Shown here: positions 1 through 12,836 of the stretch, one piece after another
How positions within the stretch are numbered: position 1 is the stretch's first letter
How the letters are laid out: each line of letters opens with the position of its first letter
DNA from: Allium sativum
Taxonomy: Eukaryota; Streptophyta; Magnoliopsida; Asparagales; Amaryllidaceae
Assembly (NCBI GenBank): GCA_030737875.1
Contig: CM060923.1
Coordinates: forward strand, 493,732,453-493,796,452
Direction: 5' to 3'
DNA: 64,000 nt
Translations under genes and position numbers: made by a program
The notes under the pieces: model-generated
The model's database searches: none
What the model was told of the DNA's origin: nothing
What the model saw: the letters and a program-made list of their open reading frames with translations, nothing else

Positions 1-2447
1 ATATTTGAAGTGAAAACGATATTGAAATCGTCGAATGAACTCTATTTATATAAATATATAAATATAAATAAAATTAAAATGAAACGTGGCCGTGTAGTTC
101 GTGTTTTGAAACCGTGATTTCAAATGGCTAGTGCGGGAAATTCGACCATTGGATTTTCCCGAAACCGCAACCGTTGGGTTCGCCTTGGAAATTTCTTTCC
201 AACGGCACCAACTTTGTGAAGATCCGGCGGTTGGATTGTCTGGAATGTTTAATTCAAATCTGAAGAAAAACAGCGTCAGAAACGATTATATATATATATA
301 ATTAAATTAAATCGAATAACGATGCTGCAGTTCGTAAATTGAAATCGTAACTTCAAATGGCTAGTGTGGAAGATCCGACGGTTGGATTTTCCCAAACCTA
401 AAACCATTGGATTCGTTTTGAAATGATCTTTCTAATGATATAAAATTTGTGATGATCCAACAGTTAGATTTCCAGATATGTGTAAAACAAATTTAGTGAA
501 AAACAGCGTCAGTGCATCGGCACGACCTGAATCGTCGTTTAATTAAATATGGCCGTTTTAAATAAATAAAAATGGCGGAATATCACTATAAAATACTATA
601 GACGATATAGAGTGGAAAGAAACCAATTTTGTTGTGTTTGCTTGAGATGTGATAGTTGAATGTATTTAACATGAAAATTATAACTAAAGAACTGAAATGT
701 GAATGTTGAATAGTCTAACCATGTGATAAATTGATTTGAAAATCTAAATATACGTGGGTTATTTGAAAAGGCCGAGTTCATCTCATTTCAAATAATCGAT
801 CGACGTCGAGAAGTCGAAGAGTCGAAGACGGTTGAAGACCAACGATCTTCACATTGGATGGATGGGCGCTACTGATGCTCGTGATTGGAGTAGCTACCGT
901 GAAGTAGCTGAAGTAGTAGCCGTCCAAACATACTGTTGATTGTGCGGATATGCGAGGAATTTGGTGCCTCCGGTTTCGTTCAAACCCAGAACGAACTTGT
1001 AAATGGACTGTGTGTCTGACATTGGATTTTGTTCTGTGCTGATTGATCTCTGTTAAATATATATCTGTTTGGCGGTGGAGAATTTATTCTCTTGCTTAAT
1101 GCCCTTCTCTGAGACATACGAGCTCAGAGGTTATGTATTGATAGAAATCAGTCGCATGGAGTGGATTGCCTGTGTGGCACGCCTAAGTGGCATATGATCA
1201 AGGCTTCTGTTGCAAAGCAAAGTCTTGTGGTTGGTGATCAAAGCATGGTCTGTGTGACGTAGCTTTGTGTATAACGTGAATTCGCGAGCCTTACACCCCG
1301 GTATGAGTCAAAAAAGGGAGAAGGACCGAAGGAGTGCACGACGTTTTTTTCTAGCTATGGTGGTGTCAGTGACCTCCCAGCCCTGACATTTATATCTACT
1401 TTTCACCTGTGTGGTTGTTGGAATACGAGGTGCCTCGATTATAGGTCTGTAAGGACCGGGAAACGTGTGTTCAGGAATAACTAATCCTCAAAAGTAAGAG
1501 AGGACCGGCCTTGGAGGATCCAGGGATTGCTGTGTGCGGTCCCGAAGCATTTGCTAGAGTGTTTCGAACAGAGAGGAGCTTGCCCCTTGCCTCGACTCAT
1601 GAAGGAATCCAATTTCCAATACGAAATATGCGAATGTGATTGTATTACTAGTAGGGCGACATGATATATGGTACTCATGCCGTCTAAGATTGATATTTAT
1701 GATTGAAATCGCTTTTGAAACATATATGCACTAGTAATAATATCAAACATTTTTGTTTTATACGTATGAAGCATTTTTGGCCATTATAAGGTAAAACTCT
1801 ATCCTCCGGCTTGCGTTGCATTGTGTGATGGGACCTGAGTCTTATAATGGCTTCATTTTATAAAAAGCATTGCGATGATTTAATCATTTACTTTATTTCA
1901 TGCACTTGCACTCATTGGAGTAAACCCGTTCCGTGAAAGTGGCGTGGTCCTTCGATTTGCCTTATTATTGTTGTTAATAAGTTAAGTAGATTTCTCATAC
2001 CAGTCCCATGACTGACTCGTAGTTTGTTTCACCTTGCAAACTCGGGTGCCCTCATTTTCACACAGGCAGCCTAGTTACAGGTATCTGGTGCACTTTTGTC
2101 TCATGGCGAGGCTTGACTACACCGTGCTGACTTTGACTCTTTCTGCCATTACAGTATATGTATTATGATTCCGCCATTGGCGATGTAGACTGGTATTTAT
2201 TTTGTGTACTCTTTATGTATGATTCCGCCTTTGGCGATGGTGATTGATTATGTATTATTATGCACTAAGTTGTATCCTGCACCGTGCTCTCTGATGTGGT
2301 GATATCTATATGATTCCGCTGTCATATGTGTGTAAATTATTCTATTTTATGTTTATGCTATTATCTGTGATCAGCTAATGATGAGTAAGGTGTTATATTC
2401 CAATGATTATCCTTAACACCGTCTAAGTGGGTTTTCGGATCGTCACA
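1..2447 (+). mobile_element. E0: right part of an old giant LTR (E3 family), body lies left of window
   Basis: This stretch is a diverged relative of the E3 LTRs. Shared blocks include the region around 1230-1330 (matching about 35945-36060), the block at 1800-1850 (matching 36550-36605) and the hairpin region at 820-870 (matching 17625-17655). The right edge is set at 2447, where GGATCGTCACA corresponds to the E3 LTR end GGGTCGCTACA at 37134. No tRNA-Met primer site follows, so this is probably a 3' LTR or a solo LTR. No open reading frame of note lies in it. Confidence 0.7.
107..513 (+). repeat. Two-copy direct repeat, period about 233 bp, inside E0 LTR
   Basis: Copies at about 107-279 and 345-512 share the order TTCAAATGGCTAGTG, GGTTGGATT, a TTTCCAA/TTTCTAA block and a final CAGCGTCAG (271-279 and 504-512). 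A single related block occurs in the E3 LTRs near 15725-15900 and 41530-41710, so this is an internal duplication of an LTR module. Confidence 0.7.
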
Positions 2448-3801
2448 TCTTTCTTTCACTGTGTTAACAGTAGCTAAAATGAGTAGCCTAAACAATATAC
2501 AATAATACATTACCCAAGAAAGCTCAGATTACAATTGGAGGCATGCATCATTTCCAGACTATATAAACGACATCGTCAAAGATTCTTTTTCTTTAATAAG
2601 AACTATGATGTTCTTTCCAGCGGTAGATCACTAACTTCGTGAAAAACATTTACATATCACCTGATGAATTACATAATGTATATCCCAAAAAATCAACTGA
2701 ACAATTACCTAATGTACTAACATATTCCTCAATTCTCAAATACCTTTCGCGACTGTTATTTTTGCTTCCAAATGCCAGCAATGCAAGGAAGAACTAAAAG
2801 ACTTAAAAAGAAATCCAAGAAAGAACTAAAATATCTAAAAGAAATCTTTACATTCATAAATCAGATTTATTTAAAAATTATAAAATATCTATTTAAATCA
2901 TTTCTGAAATAACCAAAAAATCCAAGCGTGAAAAAAATGCATTGCCATAGAGCACAAATTCAAGAAGTGTAATGTCGAAGACCTAGAAATTACCTGAATC
3001 CGAAGTCAAATTATAACACTCTGTGCCAAATAGTACACTTACAGATTCAACTGTGAAAGAAGTTATTTCTAAATCTTCACTGCAAACGGTGAATATAAGG
3101 CGATTTGAACATAGTCGTAGTAGCAACTACATAACAGTTGCTGGAAACAACAGCTGGGAAGAGAAGAAGCTCCAAAGTAGGATCGAAGAGTGAATGTCGA
3201 ACACACCAAACAGTGATGACCTTCGAGCAACTGTGCTTTAATGCGTATGTGTAACCCTTGAGCCGAAATTGCCCATATCGTATGCGTTTCGAGCTTCTAG
3301 AAGGAGAGGGAGACGAAGATGAACAAAAGAGAAAGAACTCAAGCATGTAGAGGATGGAGGAGAAAGAAGGAAGGGAGAGAGTTAAATAGGAAAAAGGAGG
3401 ACGACATTTGATTTCTCAAATATAAAGTATTAAAAACGGTTCTGGATCTTTCAAGGGAGTGAGGAGAGAAGTACAGCTCGTATATCTCAATAATAATTAG
3501 AGTATAAGAAAAAAAGACTCCTCAATTCTCGAGAAAACAGTGATAATTACTGTACATAAAAAAAGAGCTTCATCAGTTTTCAAGAGAAGAAGAGATGGAA
3601 TGAACAATTCGCTTGGTAATGACACGTGGCCTCAATGGCAAATTAATTTTTTTTATATTGCGCGTGTATGAAGAGAATGCATTTTGGCGGGAAATGAATT
3701 CACCTGGTGCTACCACATGGCCACAGTGGCCTTTGTTTTAGTATATAGTAAGATAGGGTCACACACTTAGAACGTTAAAAAGGGGAAACCATTCTTTGGG
3801 T

Positions 3802-3833
3802 AAATAAAATGTCAATCTGTTGATATTTTATTT
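3802..3833. repeat. Inverted repeat, AT-rich hairpin
   Basis: AAATAAAAT-G-TCAA, a TCTG loop, then TTGA-T-ATTTTATTT: 13 paired bases interrupted by one mismatch. It may be chance in AT-rich DNA. Confidence 0.5.
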
Positions 3834-4652
3834 AGCATTGAAAAGGTATGTCAGTTGGCTCCTTTTTTTATCCCACACGTTTGTTTTGAAGGGGTTATAC
3901 ACTCCTTTATAAAATAACGACCGATATCCATAAAAATATAGATTAGATCGAATCCACAACTAACAGAAATATCCTTATAATCAAAACCCTAAACATTGCT
4001 GCTAGTACCCCTTTTATCTTCGATTCGATCGAAGATAAGGCGTTCATGTGGACTAATCTATATAGGCGCCAACATTTGAAGGGATCAAATCGATTTAACC
4101 TAATTTTGATTTCTCAGATATGCGCGCAGATTAAAAGCAAGAGGAAAGGTATACTGTTAACCCAATTTTTGAATTAATATATGAAAATTATGGTTATTAA
4201 TTTGTTTATTCTGTTGTGCATAGATCCCTACTAAACCTTCGGTTTCTTCCAAAAACTCATGTATTTGCCTAAATTAATGATCACCTCGTTGTGACCACCA
4301 AAAATGCATTAATAACCCCATGCCAGGAAGGAATCCATGCTTTCTGTGGCAAAAATCAAAAATGTCGATCCCTGGCATTATATTATAGAAGTACAATTTT
4401 TTTCTCTCGAAAACCGTGATCGCCTTAGGTCGATCAGTCCGAAACCAAGCTTGCATTTTCGAAATTTGATTCATGGCATTTTGTATCCCAATATCGATCC
4501 CTCCTACCACGAAGTGATCAAGTGAAATAATATGATCACTACGCATCCCTCCTTGCACTGATCCCGTGATCAATGTTGGTTTGCACCTGAGTTTTGTGAG
4601 GTAATTGCCATGTTGTGATCTATGTTCTTAGATGATCCGATCTGAGGACTGA

Positions 4653-4674
4653 GACACGAAATACACTTCGTGTC
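4653..4674. repeat. Perfect 8-bp inverted repeat with 6-nt loop
   Basis: GACACGAA, then ATACAC, then TTCGTGTC. The surrounding sequence is not recognised. Confidence 0.55.
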
Positions 4675-5912
4675 CTAGTGATACGAAATCCCAACACATG
4701 CCAAGCTGAAGCAATCCATTGAAATTGAGTGATCAAGCCGAGGTGATCACCTATTTTGGACTGATCTATCTGAATTCTTTCCAACACCAATGCTTCTGCC
4801 TAATGCAACATGATCTGGTATTTTCACTTGATTGAGCTGATGTGATCAAGAAGTTTTGAGTGATCGGACCTCGCTCAAGACTTTTCCAAGTACGAAATGA
4901 TACTTCATATTCAATTTGAATCTTTTTTCGAAAACTTCACGACTAAATTGTTGTGCGCTTCTAATGACAACGTACTTGAGTCGCGGGAACGTCAATAATC
5001 TTAAAACCGTCACGTGACTGCTTTGCTAAAAAATGCATTAAGAAGAACAATCAATGATCCAAAATTCACTTCTATTTTAGTAGCTAGTTAACAACACAAA
5101 TTGTTGGATCACAAACATTTTCCGTATGTTAAATTAAAATGGGAGTTTCAAAAAAATAAAAAATAAAATATGTAAGCTATTGTTCTCCTTGTATTATAGT
5201 TCGATAATCCATCTTGGAGAAGACCTTAATATAATAAGAATATAAGGCAATAAAATGTTGTAAGATTAATGGTTCAAATCTTGCAAAAATCCAACTTAAA
5301 ACAAATGATTTATGGACCATTGACTTTTTATCTAAGTTTGTTTTGATGGACCGACCTCGGTTGATAGGAAACGAGCCAACTCTGATCCGTCCGACCAATC
5401 CATAAGGATGGATCACCACTGATTGTATACAATGAATATATTATTTTACATATTCTTTAGTCAATTTTTATTGGATATTCCATTGGGTGACATTTCTGTG
5501 GAAGTGAAATATGAAATGCCAAAGGAATGGATTCTGGATTTGAACATGATAAACTATAAAGGGTAAGTGAACGAATGGAGGAAATTTTCATAAGTTCACA
5601 GATCGGTATTGATCTGTTAATTGATATTGGCCCATTAAAATGTCCAACAAATCCCCAAAGTTCAAGTATGTGGATATCTAGGCTAAGTTAAGGAAAAATA
5701 GATTTTTTTTTTAAGTTTTGAGATTGGATGATTGATTGGGGTCAAATCTAACATAAATATCAATTTCTCTATGAAATTTAAAAGAACTAAAAATTAATGC
5801 ATTTTGAAGGAAAGCAAAACATTTCGGACGATGATCATGGATCGATACTAGGCGATGAACGGATCGATGTCGATCCACTAGTCCTGAAGATAAGGTATAG
5901 TTCTGACTTGAT

Positions 5913-5931
5913 ATCTTTAATTATTAAAGAT
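5913..5931. repeat. Near-perfect 19-bp palindrome
   Basis: ATCTTTAAT-T-ATTAAAGAT has 9-bp arms around one base. It is AT-rich and its function is unknown. Confidence 0.5.
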
Positions 5932-6178
5932 CTGATTGATTGACGACCTAAATAAGGTCTGGTGAACATAAAGAACTGGAACTAGGCTATTCAGCTATAA
6001 ATTGAACATTATTCCTACCACAAAATAGAATTGATTACATTACGTCATAACTCCGTCAAATTGTGGCAAAGCTCCACCAAACTACATTTCTTTATCAAAC
6101 TCTACAAAAAAAACTAAAAAAAAATTATATCCACACTATTCTTAATTATTTTTTATTAATACTTGTAACTATTGTGAA

Positions 6179-6197
6179 CCCGTGCTACGCACACGGG
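6179..6197. repeat. GC-rich hairpin in an AT-rich context
   Basis: CCCGTG, CTACGCA, CACGGG: a 6-bp stem with 7-nt loop in otherwise very AT-rich DNA. Hairpins like this occur near the 3' ends of some plant transposons, but no CTRR end or other terminus was found beside it. Confidence 0.45.
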
Positions 6198-7153
6198 ATT
6201 CACCACATAATTTATTTAACAATGTATTTTTTGATTTGTTGTTATATAAAGATGAAAACATATGTTCGTGAATTTTTTTATATTCTTAGATTAGCTTTCT
6301 CTTCAATGCCAGTTATAAACATCTTTTTGGTAAATCTATTTAAATAATGTGAAATGGAGAAATATAGGTAATTTTTTTAGATTGTAATGATTTTAAAGAA
6401 AAAATGTCAACACTAACTTTCTTTTATTCTTGACTTTATTGGAAACTATATTGTTGTTCATTTTAGTACTTTTCAAGTTCAAGCCACATAAGTTCGTTAT
6501 GTAAATATGTACATAGTTCCTTATAGTAAATAACATTCTGGATCTAAAACTGAGAAATTACGCTCTAAGTGAAATATTGTTTCAAATTTTGTTGAAAGAA
6601 GTAAAATTGCAACATTTTCATTATCATACATTTTGTCAAATGCAATATTAAAATATTATAGTGGTTTGGAATTACAATATTTTCATTACTCATACAATGC
6701 AATATAAAATAAGAAGTATATGTAAAATTTCATCAAAGATAATACCTAAATCAAACTGTATCAGGAAACACTATCAAGGAAACAAAGTACAAAAGATATT
6801 ATTTTTGTTGTTATTAGAATATATTAATATAATTGACCATTTTACAGTACAGGACAAAGTATTCTATAAAATAGACATCTAACCATGCGTAGAAGCGTCG
6901 AATATTGAAATAATGTAGTAGTGTTGTGTAGTAAAATAAAATTTTTATAAAATGCAAGGAACTGGCAAAGTTAACTTGTTTTACTATAAAGTAAATCTGC
7001 AAAAACTATGATTTACTCGAAGATAATTATTCATACAAATTATAGATGAATCTTCATTCAAATTATATTTTACGTTCATTAAATACGTTCCTTATTTTCC
7101 TTAAAGTTACTTATCATTATTTGCTTAATGAAATACCTATGATACCTCTCATC

Positions 7154-8749
7154 TGTGACATCCACTCAAAACAGCTCAAAATGCGTTCGCAATACACGTT
7201 TTTATGTGCGCGATCCATGGTCCAAAAGTGGCAAATCCATTGACCTTTTATAGCGTTTTTGAAAACGTTACAATAATCCAGGTGCGAACCATCTTGGATC
7301 TGGGCCGATCCATCAGCCAAGCCTTGTGCGCGATCCATCAAAGCTCGTGCGCGCTCCATTAAAATCTGTTGATCTGCTTCCTATGGATTGTGCTAGATCC
7401 AAACCATTTCATAGCGGTTCTGCCAAACGCTGTTATTCCGATGGATCTGGCGTGATCCATCCCATTGCCAGACCACAAAAATCTGCTCTGATCCAAGGTT
7501 TTTACTTGTGCGATCTACTTTTTCTTCGTGTGTGATCGAAGACTTTTCATAGCGTTTTCCAAACGCCGTCGTACCCAGAAAATTCAGCTTTCGCCAGATC
7601 CTTCAAAACATGCCCGATCCATCTTTTTTTCATCCCGATTAACTGATTTTTGGACTGCGCGATCCATGCCTTTATCGTGGCCGATCCAGGACTTTCCATA
7701 GCATTTTCAAAAAGCTACAAATTTCTAGAACTTGATTTTCGCCCGCTTCTTGAAAATTCACCCGATCCGCTTTATTTTTCTTGACGAACCATGATTTTTC
7801 AACTTGCCAAACATGTTGGCAAACACGCCCAAACTCTCCAACCCATATCAACTCAAACTCAACCAAATTCGATCAACACATCAACCATTTATTCAAGCAA
7901 AATTCAACAAACTCAACGATTCAACCAATTATCAAACCAATAAATGGATCTAAACATAGAATTAACATATGAAATGACCGTTTATAAGTTGCTAGATTAG
8001 ATCCTATGGTGATTTGAATTGAAATCAAGACCTATATGAAAACAACTTGAAATGATCATACAACCCATATACTTGATTGAATCCGTGTGAGAGACGCTTA
8101 TCACTCGCCAAATCATCAAATAACTTGAAATCAGTGGTCTTCAATTTTGGACAGCAAAGAACAATCATCTAACCACGTGATTTGATGCGATCTATCTTCT
8201 CTTGGTGTTGATCTAGCTTTGCTTGATGTAGATCTTCAATCTTCTCACTTGGATCCAGATTTTAATGGAGAAAAGTTGTATTTGACTGAGCAAGGAGGAT
8301 AACGAGCTCAACCAAATAAGAGAATGAAGAAAGTAAAATATTCTTTATGACTCTACCCCACTATTTATAGCCAACAACCCTTGCCTTAATGGGCCTCCCA
8401 AATCAGCAAACTAATGTCAATTAAACCTGAATAGAAATTGCATAACACTAAAACAACGATTCCTCCCAAACTGCTGAACCAGATCTTTCATGTGACCGCT
8501 CTATGAAATTGGCAACACCATTTCCTTTTTAATGAAATCGATCACAGCACCTAATTCGATTCCAACAAAAAGTTATTCCTTGGACAAAAATGATAGGGGC
8601 AAAATGGTCATTAATAAAATTGTTACAAATTACGGATATGTCTCACATCCCCATAAACAACATATAAAAATATGAGAATGATCGAAACCTTAGGGAATTA
8701 AATAAAAATATTTTACGATCCTCCAATATGTAAAATGCGGGTCATTACA
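7154..8749 (-). repeat. E2 3' LTR (1596 bp), GATCC-rich
   Basis: It runs TG...CA: plus-strand edges are TGTGACATCC at 7154 and GGTCATTACA ending at 8749. The section 7195-7770, near the LTR's 3' end in sense orientation, repeats GATCCA words, often as GCGCGATCCAT or GGCCGATCCA, about every 30-60 bp. Comparable words are in the truncated 5' LTR at 12485-12830, so the enrichment belongs to the family. Confidence 0.8.
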
Positions 8750-8769
8750 TTCTCTCTCCCCCCCCCCCC
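8750..8769 (-). other. E2 polypurine tract
   Basis: On the plus strand, eight pyrimidines are followed by 12 consecutive C (8758-8769); in sense this is a run of 12 G then AGAGAGAA next to the 3' LTR. This is the expected place for plus-strand DNA priming. The G run is unusually long and may have expanded by slippage. Confidence 0.75.
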
Positions 8770-8974
8770 AATAAGGAAATTTGCCCTTGAAATTTCAAGA
8801 AAAACAATTCCGTATTCCTATCATCTACAAGCGGCCAATTTTATCATCCAAACTAGCAGCCATCAGACCATGCATCCATAGCCCTATCCTAGCATGTGGA
8901 ATTCTATCAATAACAATAGTACAAGTTACAACAAGGTAAGAATGACATGACATTTATGGGTCATACCGACGAAT

Positions 8975-11900
8975 AGTTCTGGATGGATTGTCTTCATTCA
9001 CTCTTTCGTCTCCCATGTACAGTCGTCATCACCCTCACTCCATTTCACCTTGACTAGCTTAACTGTCTTCCTCCTAAGTTGTTTCGTTTCATTCCCCACA
9101 ACACAAAGCGACTTACGGGGTCTCGTAACTACGGTCTCGACTTCTAGGTCTTCATACTATTCCGGAGATATCGCCACATTTAAATCATGCACGCACTTCC
9201 GTAGAAACGACACATGGAAAACATTATGCACACTCGACATCTTCTCGGGTAACTTCAATTTATACGCGAGCTTTCCAATTCGCTCGATTATCAGAAATGG
9301 TCCAACGGATCTTGGAGCTAACTTTCTATTAATTCCAAATCAAACAATCATTCTTTAATGGTGAAATCTTTACAAAAACCAAATCGCCAACGTCGAATTC
9401 CAAATCCTTTCGACGTTTATCAGCATAACTTTTCTGACGATCTTGGGTTGCTTTATTCGTTGTCGAACAATCTCGATATAATCTGATGTCTCTCTAATGG
9501 TTTCTGGCTCAAGTATAACTTATCTGCAGTCTCTAACAACAAGTCGAAGAATATACGGTGTTCCATACAACGCCTTATATGGTGCCATCCCAATTTTTGA
9601 CTGTTAACTGTTATTATATGCAAACTCAACTAAATGTAGTTGGTCTTCCCACGATCCGCAAAATCCAATACACAAGCTCTAAGGGGTTCTTCTAACACTC
9701 GGTTAACCCTCTCGGTCTGACCATTAGTCTAGGGATGTTAAGCCATACTCAAACATAACTCGGTTCCCAAAGATTCTTGCATACCCTTCCAAATCCACTC
9801 TTCAACAATGAATCTCGATCACTGACTATGCTCTTCGGGTTACCATAGAATCTTACTATCCATTATACATGTAGCTCAGCCAACTTCGATGTCGTCCTAG
9901 TTGGTCTGACAGGAATAAACCTCACGCTTTTGGTCAAGTGATCCACAGTGACCCAAATTCCTTCATTTCCTACCCTGCTAGGTAATCCATCGATAAAGTC
10001 CATCTATATCCTCTCCCACTTCCACATAGGAACTTCCAATGGCTGAAGCGATCCACTCTGCTTCTTCTGTTCAGCTTTCACTAGCTGATAGTTCATACAT
10101 TTGGAAATGAACTTCCCAACATCCCTCTTCATCCCTTCCCTGTAGTAAGGTCGCTTCATATCCCAATACATCTTATTACCACTAGGATGAATCAACAACT
10201 TTGAGTGATGACATCCCTTCAGAACCTCATCTCTCAATCCATCAATATCAGGAACAACCAGTCGTCCTTTCTTACGAAGCCAACCTTCTCTATCTACTTC
10301 GAATTCCTTATTCTCTGATCCCAACTTCTGGATGATCTCAACAAGCTTTCCATCACCCATTTGGATTTTGCCAATCCTTTCGTTGGGAGTAGGTCTTATC
10401 GATAAGTTTGCCAACATTTCGGGTTCCAACCCACATCGTGGTTTGAAATCTAATCCTTCCAGTCCAAGAAAACTTCTCGCATCCGTCGCACTCTTAGGTC
10501 ATCCCAGTCCTGGATTACTACCACTTTAGCGAGGTCAACCGCAATTCCATTTCCATAAACAACATAGCCTAAGGACCTCACTTCACTCTTCCAAAAGTGA
10601 CACTTCGAAAATTTAGCTTTTAGCTGGTGTTTTCGCAAGATTTCCAAAACAACTCGCAAGTGCGTCTTATGCTCTTCCTCATTTCGGGAATAAACTAGAA
10701 TATCATCCACGAACACAAGAACGAACTTGTTCAACTGAACTCTGAAAACCCTATTTATAAGATCCGCAAAATATGTTGGTGCATTTGTCAATCCTAATGG
10801 CATCACCAACCACTCAAAGAAACTGGATGGTGTCCTAAAAGAAGTCTTCAGCACACTATCCTTCGCCAATCTCAACTGGTGAAATCTCGTTGCCAAATCC
10901 ATCTAAGAAAATAGCGGTCTTGTAAAGCTGATCGAACAAGTCATCTATCCTCGGCAACAGATACTTGTTCTTCTTTGTCACCTTATTCAGTTCACGATAA
11001 TCCATACAATCTCAAAGATCCATTAGCCCTGGTTGCAAACACAACTGGTGCACCCTACTCGGACATACTTCTCTGAACGAACCCATTCCCCAAAAGATCG
11101 TGAACTTGCACCTCTAACTCTCGTTGTTCCTTAGCAACATCTGCCTAAGTGGCATAACAATTGGTCAAGCACCCTCAACCAAATCGATTCTAAACTCAAT
11201 CTCGCAATGCGGCGGCAAACCTTTGACTTCTTCAAGGACATCCTCAAACTCATTGGCGAAAAGCACAAATGACAAGTCTTCCTATGGAATCACAAGCGAG
11301 TACAAAAAGCTCATAAAGACCCCCATCCTCGGGCTTACATCGAATCACAACCACTCGCCTTTCCACATTCCCGACTGTCACTTCAAGCTTCTCGAAATCC
11401 ACCTTTTCCGCATACCTCTTGGGCCAATCCATACCCAAAACAAACCCAAACCCAACAAAAGTCACAATAAAACAATCATTCATAAAAGAACAACCATGAC
11501 TAAAAACTAGAGCACTACAAGTCATACAAATAGTAGATGAACCCAACACTGGATTAGTTACTATTAAAGGCCTATTACAATCTCAGGTCCTGAACCCATT
11601 CGGTATACAATCTTATTATAGGTAAAAGAGGATCATTCTCTAGCACCAAACAGCACTTATACAGACTCCCTTGGTAGAAAGCATATATAAACTAACAACA
11701 GCTTCTCCAAATTCTCATTAGGAATACAATAGGAAATCGAAATAGCTTCTAGAACACATGATTCCTCCAGTTGCTCATTCTTCAGAAAATATGGACAATC
11801 CTTATTCTCATGTCCAGGCTTGCTGCAGTTATAGCACCTCCTCTCTGCTTTTGGCTTCGTACAATCCATGGAATAATGGCCCTTTAGCTGATAGTTAAGG

Positions 11901-12250
11901 CAGATAAAATCCATCTTAGGTTTCTTCTTTTGACCATCATTCCCATTCTGTTGCTTTTTTTTTCTTATTTAACTTCTTTGTAGCACTGGGGCCAGTAAAA
12001 GTTTCTTCATCCGTAGGAGAACAATCCCTCTGTCGCTTAGCGGAATCCTCCCTAGTTACTTGCACAGGAACACCATGCTCTACTGCCGCTTCTGCAATGG
12101 GCATCCTCGGTATGACGGCTGTTATCACGTCCTTGAAAATAACCAGATATTCTGATATAATAGTTGAAGCTCCCAGCTGGCTACCTTCTCCTACCCTTCT
12201 AGTCCCAGGCTCATCCCAAATAGTGTTTCCCATAGTTTGACGACTCATTC
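8975..12250 (-). pseudogene. E2 gag-pol pseudogene
   Basis: Broken polyprotein with several stops and frameshifts. Pieces in sense order: a gag N-terminal remnant (12248-11937); zinc knuckles (11914-11657), one intact (CYNCSKPGHENKDC) and one with its second Cys changed to Tyr; protease region with GMDW (11549-11250); reverse transcriptase with FVDDIL (10902-10450); integrase zinc-binding part with HHSK and KCMNYQ, where Tyr sits at the last Cys position (10429-10004); integrase core and C-terminus with stops (about 10000-9100); chromodomain-like tail with VKVKW and TWE (about 9100-8985). The capsid part of gag and all of RNase H appear deleted: reverse transcriptase runs almost directly into integrase near 10440. 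Confidence 0.85.
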
Positions 12251-12417
12251 TAAATCTAGAAATGGAATGGTTAGTCCACATATGAGATAAACTGCAATGA
12301 AGTTCAAACTCTATTATGCAATACACTAATATATAGTATATAACCATCTGAAATCTACAAATACGTCTCTCATACATAATTAAGTCTCTGAAATTTGGCT
12401 AAAATCGATTAACTAGA

Positions 12418-12429
12418 TCTATGATATCA
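12418..12429 (-). other. E2 degenerate tRNA-Met primer binding site
   Basis: The plus strand reads TCTATGATATCA, 9 of 12 matches to GCTCTGATACCA, the complement-oriented primer site seen in E3, E4, E5 and E6. It lies two bases from the LTR edge at 12432. Confidence 0.6.
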
Positions 12430-12431
12430 AA

Positions 12432-12836
12432 TGTGATGACCTCTCAAAATAGCTCAAAAACGTGTGCACAATACACGTTTTTATGTGCACGATCCATGAT
12501 CCAGAAGTGGCAAACCCATTGACCTTTTATGGCATTTATAAAAATGCTATCTAGCCCAAGCGCGATCCATCCTGGATCGTGGTCGATCTATCAGCCAGGC
12601 CTCGTGCGAGATCCATCAAAACTTTTGCGCGCTCCATCAAAATATGATGGTCCGCTTCCTATGAATTGTGCTAGATCAAAACCCCTTTCATAGTGTTTTC
12701 CAAACGCTATCTATTCCGATGGATCCGGGGTGATCCATCCCTTTTCCATACCACAGAAATCTGCTCCGATCCATGGTTTTTACTTGCACGATCCGCTAAT
12801 TCTTCATGAGTGATCCATGCTTGGATCGTGGCCGAT
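12432..12836 (-). repeat. E2 5' LTR, truncated
   Basis: Homologous to about 7154-7535 and then 7655-7680 of the 3' LTR (a smaller internal gap), ending after GGATCGTGGCCGA. From about 12837 the sequence is E3 LTR. Roughly 1 kb of this LTR is missing. Confidence 0.75.

Larger units (their letters stand above)
2448..7153. other. AT-rich stretch with no recognised gene
   Basis: No recognisable protein family, RNA gene or LTR pair was found. Several small open frames exist (for example 3077-3346 minus, 4274-4573 minus, 5177-5419 minus) but none resembles a known domain. The part from about 4580 to 4900 is rich in GATC words and may be a very old LTR remnant, which cannot be shown here. Four short inverted repeats are listed separately. 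Confidence 0.5.
7154..12836 (-). mobile_element. E2: decayed Ty3/gypsy (Del/Tekay-type) element, truncated
   Basis: Minus-strand LTR element. In sense order: truncated 5' LTR (12836-12432), degenerate tRNA-Met primer site, broken gag-pol (about 12250-8975), purine tract, 3' LTR (8749-7154). The LTR outer edge TGTGAC at 7154 matches TGTGATGACC at 12432. The pol order (protease, reverse transcriptase, integrase, chromodomain) identifies gypsy; the C-terminal chromodomain identifies a chromovirus. The right end is lost where it abuts E3 sequence, so no target duplication can be tested. Confidence 0.85.

Noticed and set aside
3077..3346. 89-codon minus frame with a pyrimidine-rich upstream region like a plant 5' UTR
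   Set aside because: Serine-rich start and no family match; no splice-consistent continuation could be supported.
4274..4573. Overlapping open frames on both strands (99 and 62 codons)
   Set aside because: No recognisable domain and no second copy in the window; could be chance or a worn element.
6179..6197. Helitron 3' end
   Set aside because: A hairpin exists but no CTRR terminus follows at the usual distance and no 5' TC end was identified.
9050..9358. 102-codon plus frame
   Set aside because: It is the opposite strand of the E2 integrase-chromodomain remnant.
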